A DNA stretch of 59,150 nucleotides from Rhizobiales bacterium 64-17 (GCA_001899285.1 MKWA01000022.1:247074-306223); one strand, 5' to 3'. Shown: positions 9,653 to 18,711, counted from the stretch's first letter. Notes: generated from the letters alone by a model not told the origin. Translations and numbers: made by a program.

Positions 9653-10624
9653 TCAGAAGTCGAAATTGATCATCTTGCGCATCACCAGAATGCCCATGGT
9701 CATCCAGATCGCCGATCCGGCAAGCATCAGCCGCCCGAGCGGCTCGGTGAACAGCACGACGATGTAATCGGGGCTGGTAATATAGACGAGGCACATCACC
9801 GCGATCGGCAGCGAGCCGATGATGGCAGCTGAAGCTTTTGCTTCGGTCGACATCGCCTTGATCTTGCCCTTCATCTTCTTGCGATCGCGCAGCACGCGCG
9901 AGAGATTGCCCAGCGCTTCCGACAGGTTGCCGCCGGACTTCTGCTGAATGGCAATGACGATGCCAAAGAAATTGGCCTCCGGAAGCGGCATCCGTTCATA
10001 GAGTTTGGCGCAGGCTTCGCCGAGCGGCATGCCGATCGCCTGAGTCTCGACGATCGCAGCGAATTCCGACCGCAGCGGCTCCGGGGAATCGATGGTGATC
10101 ACTTTCAGCGAGTCGAGCAGCGGCAGGCCGGCCTTGATGCCGCGCACGATCACATCGACCGCATCGGGCAGCGCGTCGATGAATTTTGCCTCGCGGCGCG
10201 TCTTGAGGAATTTGAGCAGCCACGACGGTACGCCGAGCCCGGCGGCGAATCCGAGCCCCACAGCGGTCAGCAAGCCGGTGTCGATGATGGTTCCGACGAG
10301 AAATGCTCCGATGCCGAGGGCGGCTGACGTGATGTAGTAGCGCTGCTTCGACCAGCTCAGGCCGGCTTGCGTGATGCGTACGCTCAACGGCTGGCGCTTC
10401 TGCTTCTTGTGCCGCTCCTCCATCTCGCGCAGCGTGCCTTCGATGGAGTCGCGTCGCGATTTCTGGCCGCGCACCTGCCGCGTGACCACGGGCTCCGCCT
10501 TGGCGACGTTTGCGCGCCGCTGCTCGGCTTTCTTTTCGCCGGACAGGATCGGGTACAGAAAAACCCAGGCGATCCCGCCGATCGCGACCGTCACCAGGAA
10601 GAACAAGGCCAGCGGCTGCATCAT
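9653..10624 (-). CDS. tadB: Tad pilus inner-membrane platform protein TadB
   Basis: A 323-aa partner of TadC with a T2SSF domain. An N-terminal membrane helix (residues 4-24) is followed by a charged cytoplasmic region rich in Lys/Arg. A paired helix near 95-135 precedes the conserved LPDAVDVIVRGIKAGLPLLD motif. The domain continues with GNLSEALGNLSRVLRDRKKM and two C-terminal helices. It starts 4 bp after cpaF, so ATPase and platform proteins are probably made from one transcript. Confidence 0.93.
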   Translation of the reverse strand: MMQPLALFFLVTVAIGGIAWVFLYPILSGEKKAEQRRANVAKAEPVVTRQVRGQKSRRDSIEGTLREMEERHKKQKRQPLSVRITQAGLSWSKQRYYITSAALGIGAFLVGTIIDTGLLTAVGLGFAAGLGVPSWLLKFLKTRREAKFIDALPDAVDVIVRGIKAGLPLLDSLKVITIDSPEPLRSEFAAIVETQAIGMPLGEACAKLYERMPLPEANFFGIVIAIQQKSGGNLSEALGNLSRVLRDRKKMKGKIKAMSTEAKASAAIIGSLPIAVMCLVYITSPDYIVVLFTEPLGRLMLAGSAIWMTMGILVMRKMINFDF

Positions 10625-10628
10625 CGCC

Positions 10629-12173
10629 TCAACCCCGCACGGCGTCGGCGACCGCTTCCGAAGCGTCGAGAGCCTTGGCCAGCCGCTCCTGTTCGCCGTA
10701 ATAGCGGGCGCGATCCCAGAACTTCGGCCGGCCGATCCCGGTCGAGCGATGGCGGCCGATGATGTTGCCCTTTTCGTCTTCGCCGACCATGTCGTAGACG
10801 AACAGATCCTGAGTGATGATGGTGTCGCCTTCCATACCCATCACTTCGGTGATGTGGGTGATGCGGCGGGAACCGTCGCGCAGGCGCGCTGCCTGCACCA
10901 CGATGTCGACCGAGGCGACGATCATTTCGCGGATGGTGCGCGAGGGCAGCGCATAGCCGCCCATGGTGATCATGGATTCGATACGCGACAGTGCCTCGCG
11001 CGGCGAGTTGGCGTGCAACGTGCCCATGGATCCGTCGTGGCCGGTGTTCATCGCCTGCAGCAGATCGAATGCCTCCGGTCCGCGGACTTCGCCGACGATG
11101 ATCCGTTCCGGACGCATACGCAGGCAGTTCTTGACCAGATCGCGCATGGTCACCTGGCCTTCGCCTTCGAGATTTGGCGGCCGGGTTTCGAGGCGCACCA
11201 CATGCGGCTGCTGCAGCTGAAGCTCTGCCGCGTCCTCGCAGGTGATGATGCGCTCGGTATTGTCGATAAACTGCGTCAGGCAGTTCAACAGCGTCGTCTT
11301 GCCGGAGCCGGTGCCACCGGAGACGATGGTGTTGATGCGGCAGCGGCCAACGATTTGCAGAATGGTCGCGCCCTCGGGCGTGATCGTGCCGAATTTGGTC
11401 AGTTGGTCGAGCGTCAGCTTATCTTTTTTGAATTTCCGGATGGTCAGCGCCGGGCCGTCGATCGACAGCGGCGGGGCGATGACGTTGACGCGCGAGCCAT
11501 CCGGCAAGCGCGCGTCGCAAATCGGTGAGGATTCGTCGACGCGCCGGCCGATCTGGCTGACGATGCGCTGGCAGATGTTGAGTAGCTGCTGGTTATCGCG
11601 GAACCGGATGCCGGTTCGCTGGATCTTGCCGGCGACTTCGATGTAGACGGTACCTGACCCGTTGACCATGATGTCGGCGATGTCGTCGCGCGCCAGCAGC
11701 GGTTCGAGTGGGCCGAATCCGAGCACGTCATTGCAGATATCGTCGAGCAGTTCCTCCTGCTCGGCGATCGACATCACGATATTCTTGATCGCGATGATCT
11801 CGTTGACAATATCGCGGATTTCCTCGCGCGCGGATTCCGGATCGAGACGCGCAAGCTGCGCCAGATCGATCGCCTCGATCAGTGCGCCGAAGATGGTGCC
11901 CTTGGTTTCGTAGTAGGATTCCGAACGGCGCGAATCCACCGCTGTCGGCACGGCTGTGCGCGACGACGCAGACGGTGCCGTCACGATCGCCGCGCCGAGG
12001 CCTTCCGACGACAGCGGTGTGCGGCCGCTGGTCATCCCGCTTTGGCTCATTCCGCCGATGGCTCCGCCGGCCGGCGATGCCGGTGCCAGCGGCGGCGCCG
12101 CGACGGGCGCCACGCTCGGCGCCGAAGGCGCCGCCGCGGGTCGAAGGTCGTTGTTGCTACGCTTACCGAACAC
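10629..12173 (-). CDS. cpaF: Tad pilus secretion ATPase CpaF/TadA
   Basis: A 514-aa type II/IV secretion ATPase that powers extension and retraction of the Flp pilus. A Pro/Ala-rich N-terminal tail (residues 10-80) precedes the N-terminal domain. The ATPase domain shows Walker [14 protein letters not shown] (about 285-297), the Asp box [11 protein letters not shown], Walker [13 protein letters not shown] and the His box [13 protein letters not shown]. Length and domains match the CpaF family. It lies between cpaE (50-bp gap) and tadB (4-bp gap). Confidence 0.96.
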   Translation of the reverse strand: MFGKRSNNDLRPAAAPSAPSVAPVAAPPLAPASPAGGAIGGMSQSGMTSGRTPLSSEGLGAAIVTAPSASSRTAVPTAVDSRRSESYYETKGTIFGALIEAIDLAQLARLDPESAREEIRDIVNEIIAIKNIVMSIAEQEELLDDICNDVLGFGPLEPLLARDDIADIMVNGSGTVYIEVAGKIQRTGIRFRDNQQLLNICQRIVSQIGRRVDESSPICDARLPDGSRVNVIAPPLSIDGPALTIRKFKKDKLTLDQLTKFGTITPEGATILQIVGRCRINTIVSGGTGSGKTTLLNCLTQFIDNTERIITCEDAAELQLQQPHVVRLETRPPNLEGEGQVTMRDLVKNCLRMRPERIIVGEVRGPEAFDLLQAMNTGHDGSMGTLHANSPREALSRIESMITMGGYALPSRTIREMIVASVDIVVQAARLRDGSRRITHITEVMGMEGDTIITQDLFVYDMVGEDEKGNIIGRHRSTGIGRPKFWDRARYYGEQERLAKALDASEAVADAVRG

Positions 12174-12223
12174 GTCCGAACGTCCTTAGCCTTGTCTGTC
12201 CGCGGTGACTCCGCGCTGCCGTA

Positions 12224-13528
12224 TCAAGCCTGCTTGCGCCGCAGCTTGCGCAGCAGCGGCGAGAGCAGACTGCTGCGCGATTTCTTGGCTTCCGCGCGGC
12301 CGGTCATCACCTGCGCCACGGCGCGGAACATCTCCGAAGCTTTGTGGTTTGCGGACACTTCCGAGATCATCTGCCCGTTGTTGGCGGCGGTGCCGAACAT
12401 CTGCGGATCGAATGGGATCACGGCGAGCGGCTCGTCCTCCAGCGCCTTGGCGAACTCGTTCGGCTTGATTTCCGGGCGTTTCGGCACGCCGACCTGGTTG
12501 AGGCAGTAGTACGGCCGCCGGTCGTTGGGACGCGACGCGCGCATCAGGTCCATCATGTTCTTGGCGTTGCGCAGGTTTGCGAGATCCGGCGCCGCGACCA
12601 CAAGGATATCGTCGGCGCTGGTGAGCAGGCGCCGCGTCCAGCCGGTCCACTGGTGCGGGATATCGAGCACGATGCACGGCACGTTGGAGCGCAGCGAATC
12701 GAGAATGCCGTCGAACGCCTCGGGGCCGAAGTCGTAGACCCGATCCAGCGTCGCCGGCGCGGCCAGCAAGCTGAGATGGTCGGTGCATTTCGACAGCAAG
12801 CGATCGACGAAATTCGTGTCGATCCGGTCCGGCGAGAAGACCGCGTCGGCGATGCCCTGGGGCGGATCCTGATTGTAATCCAGCCCGGCGGTACCGAAGG
12901 CGAGATCGAGATCGGTCACGACGGAATCGAGCGAAAAGTCGCGTGCGATCGACCAGGCCATGTTATGCGCGACGGTCGAAGCCCCGACGCCGCCTTTGGC
13001 GCCGACCACCGCGAGAATGCGGCCGACCGGCTTCGAGGTTTCCGGCGCGAACAGGCCGCACACCGAGCGGACGAGATCGAGCGTGCCGACAGGCGCGATC
13101 AGATAGTCGCTGACGCCACGACGGGTCAGTTCGCGATAAAGCGCCACGTCGTTGATGCGGCCAATGACGACCACGCGGGTGGTGGCGTCGCACACCTCCG
13201 CCAGTTGATCGAGACCCTCGAGGATCGCCTCGGAGCGACCGTTCGATTCGATGATGATGACGTTCGGCGTCGGCGAATTGCGATAGGCTTCGGCGGCAGC
13301 CGTGGCGCCGCCCATCTGGATCTTGAGATGAACCTTGGCAAGACGTCGGTCCGCGCCAGCCGCTTGTGCGGCGGCGGCCGTTTCCACGCTGTCGCAGAAC
13401 GCCTGCACGGATACGCGCGGCGCCGGCGCGATATGATCGTCGGCGGCGATCGGCTCAGGCGCTTGCGGCGCCAGCGGCGGCGCGTCCAGCGCTGCGGGGT
13501 CGGCGAGCTGTTGTGCGTATTTGATCAT
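12224..13528 (-). CDS. cpaE: Tad pilus localisation ATPase CpaE/TadZ
   Basis: A 434-aa protein with a receiver-like N-terminal domain (about residues 55-160, VIIIESNGRSEAILEGLDQL) and a ParA/MinD-type ATPase domain. The deviant Walker A is GAKGGVGASTVAHN (about 177-190), and VTDLDLAFG follows. CpaE/TadZ proteins place the pilus machine at a pole or other site. The C-terminal tail (AKKSRSSLLSPLLRKLRRKQ) is strongly basic, which may help membrane association. The start overlaps the cpaD stop in an ATGA, giving tight coupling. Confidence 0.93.
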   Translation of the reverse strand: MIKYAQQLADPAALDAPPLAPQAPEPIAADDHIAPAPRVSVQAFCDSVETAAAAQAAGADRRLAKVHLKIQMGGATAAAEAYRNSPTPNVIIIESNGRSEAILEGLDQLAEVCDATTRVVVIGRINDVALYRELTRRGVSDYLIAPVGTLDLVRSVCGLFAPETSKPVGRILAVVGAKGGVGASTVAHNMAWSIARDFSLDSVVTDLDLAFGTAGLDYNQDPPQGIADAVFSPDRIDTNFVDRLLSKCTDHLSLLAAPATLDRVYDFGPEAFDGILDSLRSNVPCIVLDIPHQWTGWTRRLLTSADDILVVAAPDLANLRNAKNMMDLMRASRPNDRRPYYCLNQVGVPKRPEIKPNEFAKALEDEPLAVIPFDPQMFGTAANNGQMISEVSANHKASEMFRAVAQVMTGRAEAKKSRSSLLSPLLRKLRRKQA

Positions 13529-14241
13529 TTTCCGAGATCGCTGATCTTGCCCTGTTCATAACGGTCGTAAGTGCCGGACGGATTGTCGCCCTTGCGATAC
13601 TTGTCGAGCGCCACCGAGCGGCGCGCGGCATAGGCCGGGCTTTCACCGCGCGGTTGAATGAGGTCGGCCGGATTGTCCACCATCGCGGCGAGATTGCGCT
13701 GCGTCGCACAGCCGAGATTGTAGTACTCGCGATTTTCCGTGTAGGTCTTGCCGAGGGTCGGTCCGGTGTCCTTCGGCCAGGTGCCGCAGGGGCCGGCTTC
13801 CGCCACCAGCTTCGGATAGTTCAGGCGGATCGCCGGCAATTCGAGGTCGCGCTTGGCAAATGTCGCGACCCGCACGCCATTCCGCGGGACGCCGGATTGC
13901 GCGAAGATCGAATGGATCTCGCGCAGCGTGTCATGGGCCGAACGCTTGAGTGTCGGATCGGACGGAACGTCGATGATAATGCCGCCGGTGGCCTCACGAC
14001 GCCAGGCGCGTGCGAAAGCGAGCACATCGGCGCGCTGCTCCGGCGTCAGGCCACCGCGATTGCGGCTGATGAACAACTCGACGGTTCTGTCGCCCTGCTT
14101 CAGCGCGATCGGATGGCGGTCGCGGTAGTCAGCGGGGGGTGCCTTGGCTTCGTGCTTGTAGCAGCCGGCCACAGTCAGCGCGATGCCGACGCAGGCAGCG
14201 ACGCGCAGCAGCGCGCCGATCGCGGGACGGGAAGCGGTCAT
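13525..14241 (-). CDS. cpaD: Tad pilus assembly lipoprotein CpaD
   Basis: A 238-aa lipoprotein with a signal peptide ending in a lipobox (ALTVAGC, Cys near residue 26), then the CpaD domain: QGDRTVELFISRNRGGLTPEQRADV and, near the C-terminus, GCATQRNLAAMVDNPADLIQPR. CpaD works with the secretin CpaC in the outer membrane. I chose ATG 14241 because a GGAG lies 9 bases upstream and it gives a proper signal peptide. The longer upstream frame lies inside cpaC. It starts 22 bp after cpaC and overlaps cpaE by 4 bp. Confidence 0.9.
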   Translation of the reverse strand: MTASRPAIGALLRVAACVGIALTVAGCYKHEAKAPPADYRDRHPIALKQGDRTVELFISRNRGGLTPEQRADVLAFARAWRREATGGIIIDVPSDPTLKRSAHDTLREIHSIFAQSGVPRNGVRVATFAKRDLELPAIRLNYPKLVAEAGPCGTWPKDTGPTLGKTYTENREYYNLGCATQRNLAAMVDNPADLIQPRGESPAYAARRSVALDKYRKGDNPSGTYDRYEQGKISDLGK

Positions 14242-14263
14242 CGTGTCTGTCTCCGGCATGCGG

Positions 14264-15703
14264 TCAGTCAAGGTGGAATCCATAGTTGCCGCGATAGGCG
14301 CGGCGCGGTTCGGGATCGTCAGCGGCGCCGTAGATGCGATTGAGACGACCGAGCAGCACCGTCGACTGGTCGCTCGGATCGGCATAACCGTCGTCCGGCC
14401 GCGAGAGTTGCTTCTGCGCCACCGCCTTGACGACATAAGGCGTCACCAGCACGACCAGTTCGGTCTGGTTGTTGATGTAGTCGCGGCTCTTGAACAGCGC
14501 GCCAAGCACCGGAAGCTGCATCAGGCCCGGCACGCCGTTGATCTGCTGCTTGGTCTGTTCCTGGATCATGCCCGCCATCGCCAGTGTGCCACCGGACGGG
14601 ATTTCCACGACAGTGTCGGCGCGGCGGGTGCGGATCGACGGGATGGTCAGGGTCTGGGTCGAGCCGGGGACCGCGAGCGTGATCGCGTTCTCGGCCGACA
14701 GCTCTGACACTTCGGTCATCACCTTGAGGCTGATCCGACCGCCGGACATCACGATCGGCGTGAACATCAGGCTGACACCGAACTTCTTGAAGTCGATCTG
14801 CGATTGGCAGACCGGAGGCGATTTGGTCGTGTCGCACGACAGGCCGGCGGGGATCGGGAATTCGCCACCCGCCATGAAGGTTGCGGTCTCACCGGAGATT
14901 GCCGTCAGGTTCGGTTCGGCCAGCGTGCGGATCAGGCCGGCGCGATCCATCGCGCGCAGTGTCGCATTGACGCCGCGGATCGGCGAGCCGCTGAGAGCCG
15001 TATCGCTCAGCGCGACGCCGGTCGCGGAGAACGGATTGGTGGTGTTGAAATTGACGACATTGCTGCCGTAGCCGACGCTGCCGGTCAGGTTGATGCCGAG
15101 CTGTTTGACGACGTTGCGCTGCACTTCGGCGACGCTGACCTTGAGCATCACCTGATCGCGGCCCCGTACGGCGATGCCGTTCACCACCTTGCCGTCACCG
15201 GCAAGGCGCTGAGCCAGATCGAAAGCCTGCTGCGAATCCCCGGCGGTCGCGGCGACGCCGGACAGCATCACACTGTCGTTGATGCCGTCGACGCGAATTT
15301 CGGAATCCGGCAGCGAATTGCGCAGCGCCGCGCGGATACCATTGAGGTCGCGGGTTACCGCGATGTCGAACCCAGCGATCTGGCGGCCGTTGGCGTCGAA
15401 GAAAAAGATGTTGGTCTGACCGACCTTGACGCCGATGATATAGGCGCGCCGCGTCGAGCGGACCACCGCGTTGGCCGTGGTCGGATCGGCGACCAGTACG
15501 TCCTTGACGTCGGCCGGCAGATCGATCGCCACCGATTTCCCCACCCCGAGCGAGACCGCGCGCGATGTTGAATCCGCGGCGGCAACGGTGATGGTGCTGC
15601 CGGCCTGCGGGTCGGCGGCTGATGCCGGCGGCAACGGCGCCATCGCGGCCGCCGCTGCAACAGCGATGACCGCGACCGTGCGGAGAAGATTGCTCATACC
15701 CAT
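14264..15703 (-). CDS. cpaC: Tad pilus outer-membrane secretin CpaC/RcpA
   Basis: A 479-aa secretin. The signal peptide (to about residue 30, PPASAADP) is followed by a pilus-secretin N-terminal domain (VGKSVAIDLPADVKDVL, about 52-115), a BON-like segment and the secretin domain (about 230-420), where TGSVGYGSN and VPGLMQLPVLGALFKSR mark the family. It forms the outer-membrane channel for the pilus. ATG 15703 is chosen: AAGGA lies 7 bases upstream, whereas the GTG five codons earlier would overlap that ribosome site. Confidence 0.94.
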   Translation of the reverse strand: MGMSNLLRTVAVIAVAAAAAMAPLPPASAADPQAGSTITVAAADSTSRAVSLGVGKSVAIDLPADVKDVLVADPTTANAVVRSTRRAYIIGVKVGQTNIFFFDANGRQIAGFDIAVTRDLNGIRAALRNSLPDSEIRVDGINDSVMLSGVAATAGDSQQAFDLAQRLAGDGKVVNGIAVRGRDQVMLKVSVAEVQRNVVKQLGINLTGSVGYGSNVVNFNTTNPFSATGVALSDTALSGSPIRGVNATLRAMDRAGLIRTLAEPNLTAISGETATFMAGGEFPIPAGLSCDTTKSPPVCQSQIDFKKFGVSLMFTPIVMSGGRISLKVMTEVSELSAENAITLAVPGSTQTLTIPSIRTRRADTVVEIPSGGTLAMAGMIQEQTKQQINGVPGLMQLPVLGALFKSRDYINNQTELVVLVTPYVVKAVAQKQLSRPDDGYADPSDQSTVLLGRLNRIYGAADDPEPRRAYRGNYGFHLD

Positions 15704-15767
15704 CGCGTTTTCCTTCACCCGCTCACATCACTCGACAGCGTCACGTCGATCGTCATGTCGGCCATCG

Positions 15768-16559
15768 TCATTTCGGCGTCGTCGGCATGGTCACCCCATA
15801 GCGCACGACATTGATGCTGGAGCGCCCGGCCGGTTCGTCCGATACCGTCGGTTTGGTGTCGGCATCGGTGATGCTGCGCAACGAGAGCGACAGAGTTCCG
15901 AGTTGCCGGGCCATCGCCAGCGTCTCGGCCTGACCGGGAGTCAGTTCGAGGGTCGCGGTCTTTCCGACCACGACCTTCTGACCGTTCTTTTCCTCGACGT
16001 TCTGGTCGATCGCGAGAACGCGCACATTGTTGAGAATGGTTTCGCTCGGCCGCGCTTCATTGGTGGCCGGATCGCGGTCGCGCCGCGACAGGATCACGTC
16101 GACGCGATCGTTCGGCAGGATGAAGCCGCCAGCGCCGTTCTCCGGGGAAATTTCCGTCGACACCGCGCGCATGCCCTGCGGCAGGATCGCTGCCATGAAG
16201 CCGGAGCCTTTGGCCTTGACCAGTTTCGAGTCGCGGATCGGCTCGCCCGCGACGAATGGTGCGCGCGCGATCGAGCCGGCGAGGCTTTCGATCGCGTCCG
16301 GGCGCTCCTTCTTGGTGATGAAGTTGCCGCTGCTGGCGGATGCGGGCCATGCCTGCCAGGTCATGTCGCCGGCGGCGACGACCGAACCGAGGCCGATGTC
16401 GGCCTTGGCGACAAGAATGTCGGCGCTGTCGATCTTGGCGGCTGGCTGTTCGGCCACGGGTGCAGGAGGCGGCGGCTCGGATCCGCCACCGGCCAGGATC
16501 GCAGCCAAGCCACCGGCGGCGATCGCGATACCCAACACAACAAGACGCGCGGCTTTCAT
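15768..16559 (-). CDS. cpaB: Tad pilus assembly protein CpaB/RcpC
   Basis: A 263-aa protein with one N-terminal membrane helix (ARLVVLGIAIAAGGLAAILA), a Pro-rich linker and an SAF-like domain (about 45-110, VAKADIGLGSVVAAGDMTW). The RcpC/CpaB domain follows with MRAVSTEISPENGAGGFILP and NDRVDVILSRRD. It is periplasmic and supports the secretin. The upstream residues of the long frame (MRPPSGVSGGG) are rejected in favour of ATG 16559 next to the membrane anchor. A 64-bp gap separates it from cpaC. Confidence 0.92.
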   Translation of the reverse strand: MKAARLVVLGIAIAAGGLAAILAGGGSEPPPPAPVAEQPAAKIDSADILVAKADIGLGSVVAAGDMTWQAWPASASSGNFITKKERPDAIESLAGSIARAPFVAGEPIRDSKLVKAKGSGFMAAILPQGMRAVSTEISPENGAGGFILPNDRVDVILSRRDRDPATNEARPSETILNNVRVLAIDQNVEEKNGQKVVVGKTATLELTPGQAETLAMARQLGTLSLSLRSITDADTKPTVSDEPAGRSSINVVRYGVTMPTTPK

Positions 16560-16656
16560 AACGCGGTCACTCTCTACTAACAGCGGCCCACCGCCGCTCA
16601 CCCCAGATGGCGGCCGCACTTGCCGCGCGCAGGGATTTCAACATCCAAAGGTCAAG

Positions 16657-16664
16657 GTATGGTT
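16657..16664 (-). promoter_or_regulatory. CtrA-like half-site upstream of cpaB
   Basis: ATGGTTAA at 16657-16664 is TTAACCAT on the minus strand, about 98 bases before the cpaB start. It is an exact copy of the word found twice before the TPR lipoprotein gene. A single 8-mer can occur by chance, so this only gains weight from the other copies in the same locus. Confidence 0.3.
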
Positions 16665-16778
16665 AAGCGCGCGTATCCAAATCGAGTTAATGATCGGTTG
16701 GCGACGGATCGCGACGCGCGCACTGACGCAGCCGGATTTCGGCTGTCTGTCTGGCGGGGGACGAAGGAATCGCGGCAA

Positions 16779-17282
16779 TCAGGACGCCGGCGTCATCCAG
16801 ATGGTGTGCGGATAGATCGCAAGCGCCGCGGCGGCCAGCGCAATGCCATAGGGAATGCCGCTGTTCTGGTCGTGCAGACGCAGCGCCCAGGATTGGTTCG
16901 CCAAGAAATTGGGGAGCGGCCAGGCGCGCCATTGCAGCAGCAGCAGTGTCAATGTGCCGCCGAACAGTGACGCGCTGATCAGATAATCGAGCAGGTGAGG
17001 AAAGCCGAACCACAGCGCCGTTGCGGCAGCAAGCTTGGCGTCACCGCCACCGATCCAGCCGCGGGCGAAGAACACGAATGCGACCACCAGCACTACCGCG
17101 CCAGCGGCAAGGTGCCAGCCGATTTGGGTCAGACTCATGCCGGTGACGAGCGCGAGAATAGCGAAGCCGGCCACCAGCAGCAGCGAGACCCGGTTTGAAA
17201 TGGTCATGGTGAGCAGGTCGCTGGAGGCGGCGAAAGCCATCAGCGCGGGAAACAGGAGAAGCTCGGTCGCCTGAATGAGCAT
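16779..17282 (-). CDS. cpaA: Prepilin peptidase CpaA/TadV
   Basis: A 167-aa polytopic membrane aspartic peptidase that cleaves the Flp prepilin and TadE-type pseudopilins. Both catalytic Asp sites are visible: SSDLLTMTISN (about Asp22) and the GGGDAKL motif (about Asp81). About five hydrophobic helices can be seen. It has only the A24 peptidase domain and no methylase domain, as usual for Tad systems. It sits between cpaB and the pilin gene. Confidence 0.93.
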   Translation of the reverse strand: MLIQATELLLFPALMAFAASSDLLTMTISNRVSLLLVAGFAILALVTGMSLTQIGWHLAAGAVVLVVAFVFFARGWIGGGDAKLAAATALWFGFPHLLDYLISASLFGGTLTLLLLQWRAWPLPNFLANQSWALRLHDQNSGIPYGIALAAAALAIYPHTIWMTPAS

Positions 17283-17328
17283 GCTGCACTCTGCACGGCG
17301 AAACGCCCTGCTGGATTAGCCTGCGAAC

Positions 17329-17345
17329 GGTTAGCCGTGGGTTAA
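17329..17345 (-). promoter_or_regulatory. CtrA-like site between cpaA and the pilin gene
   Basis: The stretch contains TTAG-N7-TTAA (17331-17345), one base from the CtrA full box TTAA-N7-TTAA, about 50 bases upstream of the cpaA start. The ten bases GGTTAGCCGT (17329-17338) recur exactly at 18702-18711 upstream of the first TadE-like gene. Regulator identity is an inference from family knowledge. Confidence 0.35.
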
Positions 17346-17374
17346 AAGCAAAAGCCCCGGCAACAGGCCGGGGC
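17343..17374 (-). terminator. Rho-independent terminator after the Flp pilin gene
   Basis: On the minus strand an 8-bp GC stem (17367-17374 paired with 17354-17361, five-base loop) is followed by a T-rich run (CTTTTGCTTTTA, 17343-17354). It lies 30 bases after the pilin stop and before cpaA. It probably trims most transcripts to make pilin more abundant than the assembly proteins, with read-through into cpaA possible. Confidence 0.8.
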
Positions 17375-17404
17375 CTTTGGCATTCATCGTTGCTGACTGC
17401 GCGA

Positions 17405-17578
17405 TTACTGCGCGGTGTTCAGCTGGGTCTTGACGGTGCTGAAGGTGGCCTTGAGCTGGCTGCCGAGGCCGTTAACGACTGCGATGATCGCAACGGAGAT
17501 GCCGGCGGCGATGAGGCCGTATTCGATGGCGGTGGCGCCCGCCTCATCCTTCACGAAACGCAGAAGAACGTTCTTCAT
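17405..17578 (-). CDS. Flp/Fap-type pilin subunit
   Basis: A 57-aa Flp prepilin, the main subunit of the Tad pilus. A short basic leader (MKNVLLRFVKDEAG) is followed by the conserved ATAIEYGLIAAGISVAIIAV hydrophobic stretch. The processing site is just before ATAIEY, with the Glu at +4 or +5 and the adjacent Tyr that mark Flp pilins. CpaA encoded next door is the likely processing enzyme. ATG 17578 is chosen because GGAG lies 6 bases upstream. The seven extra codons of the longer frame overlap that site. A strong terminator follows. Confidence 0.95.
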   Translation of the reverse strand: MKNVLLRFVKDEAGATAIEYGLIAAGISVAIIAVVNGLGSQLKATFSTVKTQLNTAQ

Positions 17579-18161
17579 TGGTAACTCCATAATCCACACG
17601 TAGCTGTCTGAACGGGGGGCGTTCTGCCCGGGCTGTTTTCCGGTGTCCCGGACAGCGGCAAACCTAACAAGGAGGTCTTGCGCGCTCGTTAAGGTGATTG
17701 CAGAAAAACGAGGGTATCTCCCACTTCTATATTGTAGTTAATAAATTACATACAGTGTATATCTTAGTTAATCATGTATTTATTCTATTGTAATCGCCAA
17801 TATACTGCAAAAAAGAGGAATGATTATTGTTAGAAACGAAATTGATGCTGTCTTTTATTGCCAATATAGTGGAATGAATACCGCGCTCCTTGCATTGGCA
17901 CGAGGCCCCCGGCGCAGCGCAGCCCAGTTGCGAGGTCCAGTTCACGATGGATCATCAACGGTGATGCTTCATATCTGCCCATGGTGACGTTCCGCCGTTT
18001 CGAGTGAAAGGTGAACGTCTTCAGTGCCGGGGCCCAGGCGCTGGTGACGGATTTGGTCGCGAAACAGGGTTTCATCCCTGATTCATCATTTTGCGGTCAA
18101 CTGGCGATGGTCGCGGTCTCGCCGCGGCATGTGTGTTGCGTTTGCGTGCTGGAGTGTTTCG
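17579..18161. other. AT-rich intergenic region upstream of the pilin gene
   Basis: No convincing gene lies in these 583 bases. From about 17700 to 17880 the sequence is markedly AT-rich against a GC-rich background. It holds repeated words: GCCAATATACTG (17796-17807) against GCCAATATAGTG (17860-17871), and AGTTAAT twice. This is where the pilin promoter and its regulation must lie. An 81-codon minus-strand frame (17830-18075) has no recognisable domain and is not called. Confidence 0.6.
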
Positions 18162-18659
18162 ATGCCGGCTGTCCGTCCGCGTCGTGGAAAGATCGTGCTC
18201 GCCGCCCTCATGGCGGGATTTGCCGGCTTCGCCGGACCTGCCACCGCCGCCGACACATTCGTCGTGGCGGTCGATCAGGCGCGGCTGATGCGGGTGCCGG
18301 ATCGCACGGCCACCATCATTGTCGGTAACCCGCTGATCGCTGACGTGTCGCTGCAATCCGGCGGCATGCTGGTGGTCACCGGCAAGGGTTATGGTGCCAC
18401 CAATTTCCTGGCACTGGACCGGTCCGGCAATGTTCTGAGCGATCAGCAGTTGATCGTGAAGTCGCCGGCAGACAATACCGTGGCCGTTTTCTACGGCACG
18501 GCGCGGCAAAGCTATAGCTGCGAGCCGCTGTGCGAGCCACGCATCACGCTGGGTGACAACAAGGACTACTTCAATAACACCTTGCAGCAGACCGCGACCC
18601 GCAACGGTTCCGCGGCGGCAGGTGGCGGCCCGGCTGGCGCGTCCGCGGCGCCCCGGTAA
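18162..18659 (+). CDS. Free-standing pilus secretin N-terminal domain protein
   Basis: A 165-aa exported protein. The signal peptide (IVLAALMAGFAGFAGPATA) ends near residue 30, and a T2SS/T3SS-type secretin N-terminal domain follows (about 35-110: QARLMRVPDRTATIIVGNPLIADVSLQ). This matches the fold and pattern of the CpaC N-terminus encoded 2.5 kb away. Two cysteines (SCEPLCEP, about 124-128) could form a disulfide. The tail is Gly/Ala-rich. ATG 18162 follows GGAG by seven bases. A role as accessory periplasmic partner of the Tad secretin is inferred from position and fold. Confidence 0.8.
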   Translation: MPAVRPRRGKIVLAALMAGFAGFAGPATAADTFVVAVDQARLMRVPDRTATIIVGNPLIADVSLQSGGMLVVTGKGYGATNFLALDRSGNVLSDQQLIVKSPADNTVAVFYGTARQSYSCEPLCEPRITLGDNKDYFNNTLQQTATRNGSAAAGGGPAGASAAPR

Positions 18660-18699
18660 TTCCGCCGGCCGCGCGGCATTGGCCGCCGCGCTCTCTCTT

Positions 18700-18711
18700 A
18701 TGGTTAGCCGT
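18700..18711 (+). promoter_or_regulatory. ATGGTTAGCCGT motif upstream of the TadE-like gene
   Basis: ATGGTTAG differs by one base from the CtrA half-site TTAACCAT read on the minus strand, and GGTTAGCCGT is shared exactly with 17329-17338. It lies about 115 bases before the first TadE-like start. Treat as a candidate only. Confidence 0.3.

Noticed and set aside
17830-18075. 81-codon minus-strand frame in the pilin upstream region
   Set aside because: No clear ribosome site, no domain, and half of it lies in the AT-rich regulatory patch.
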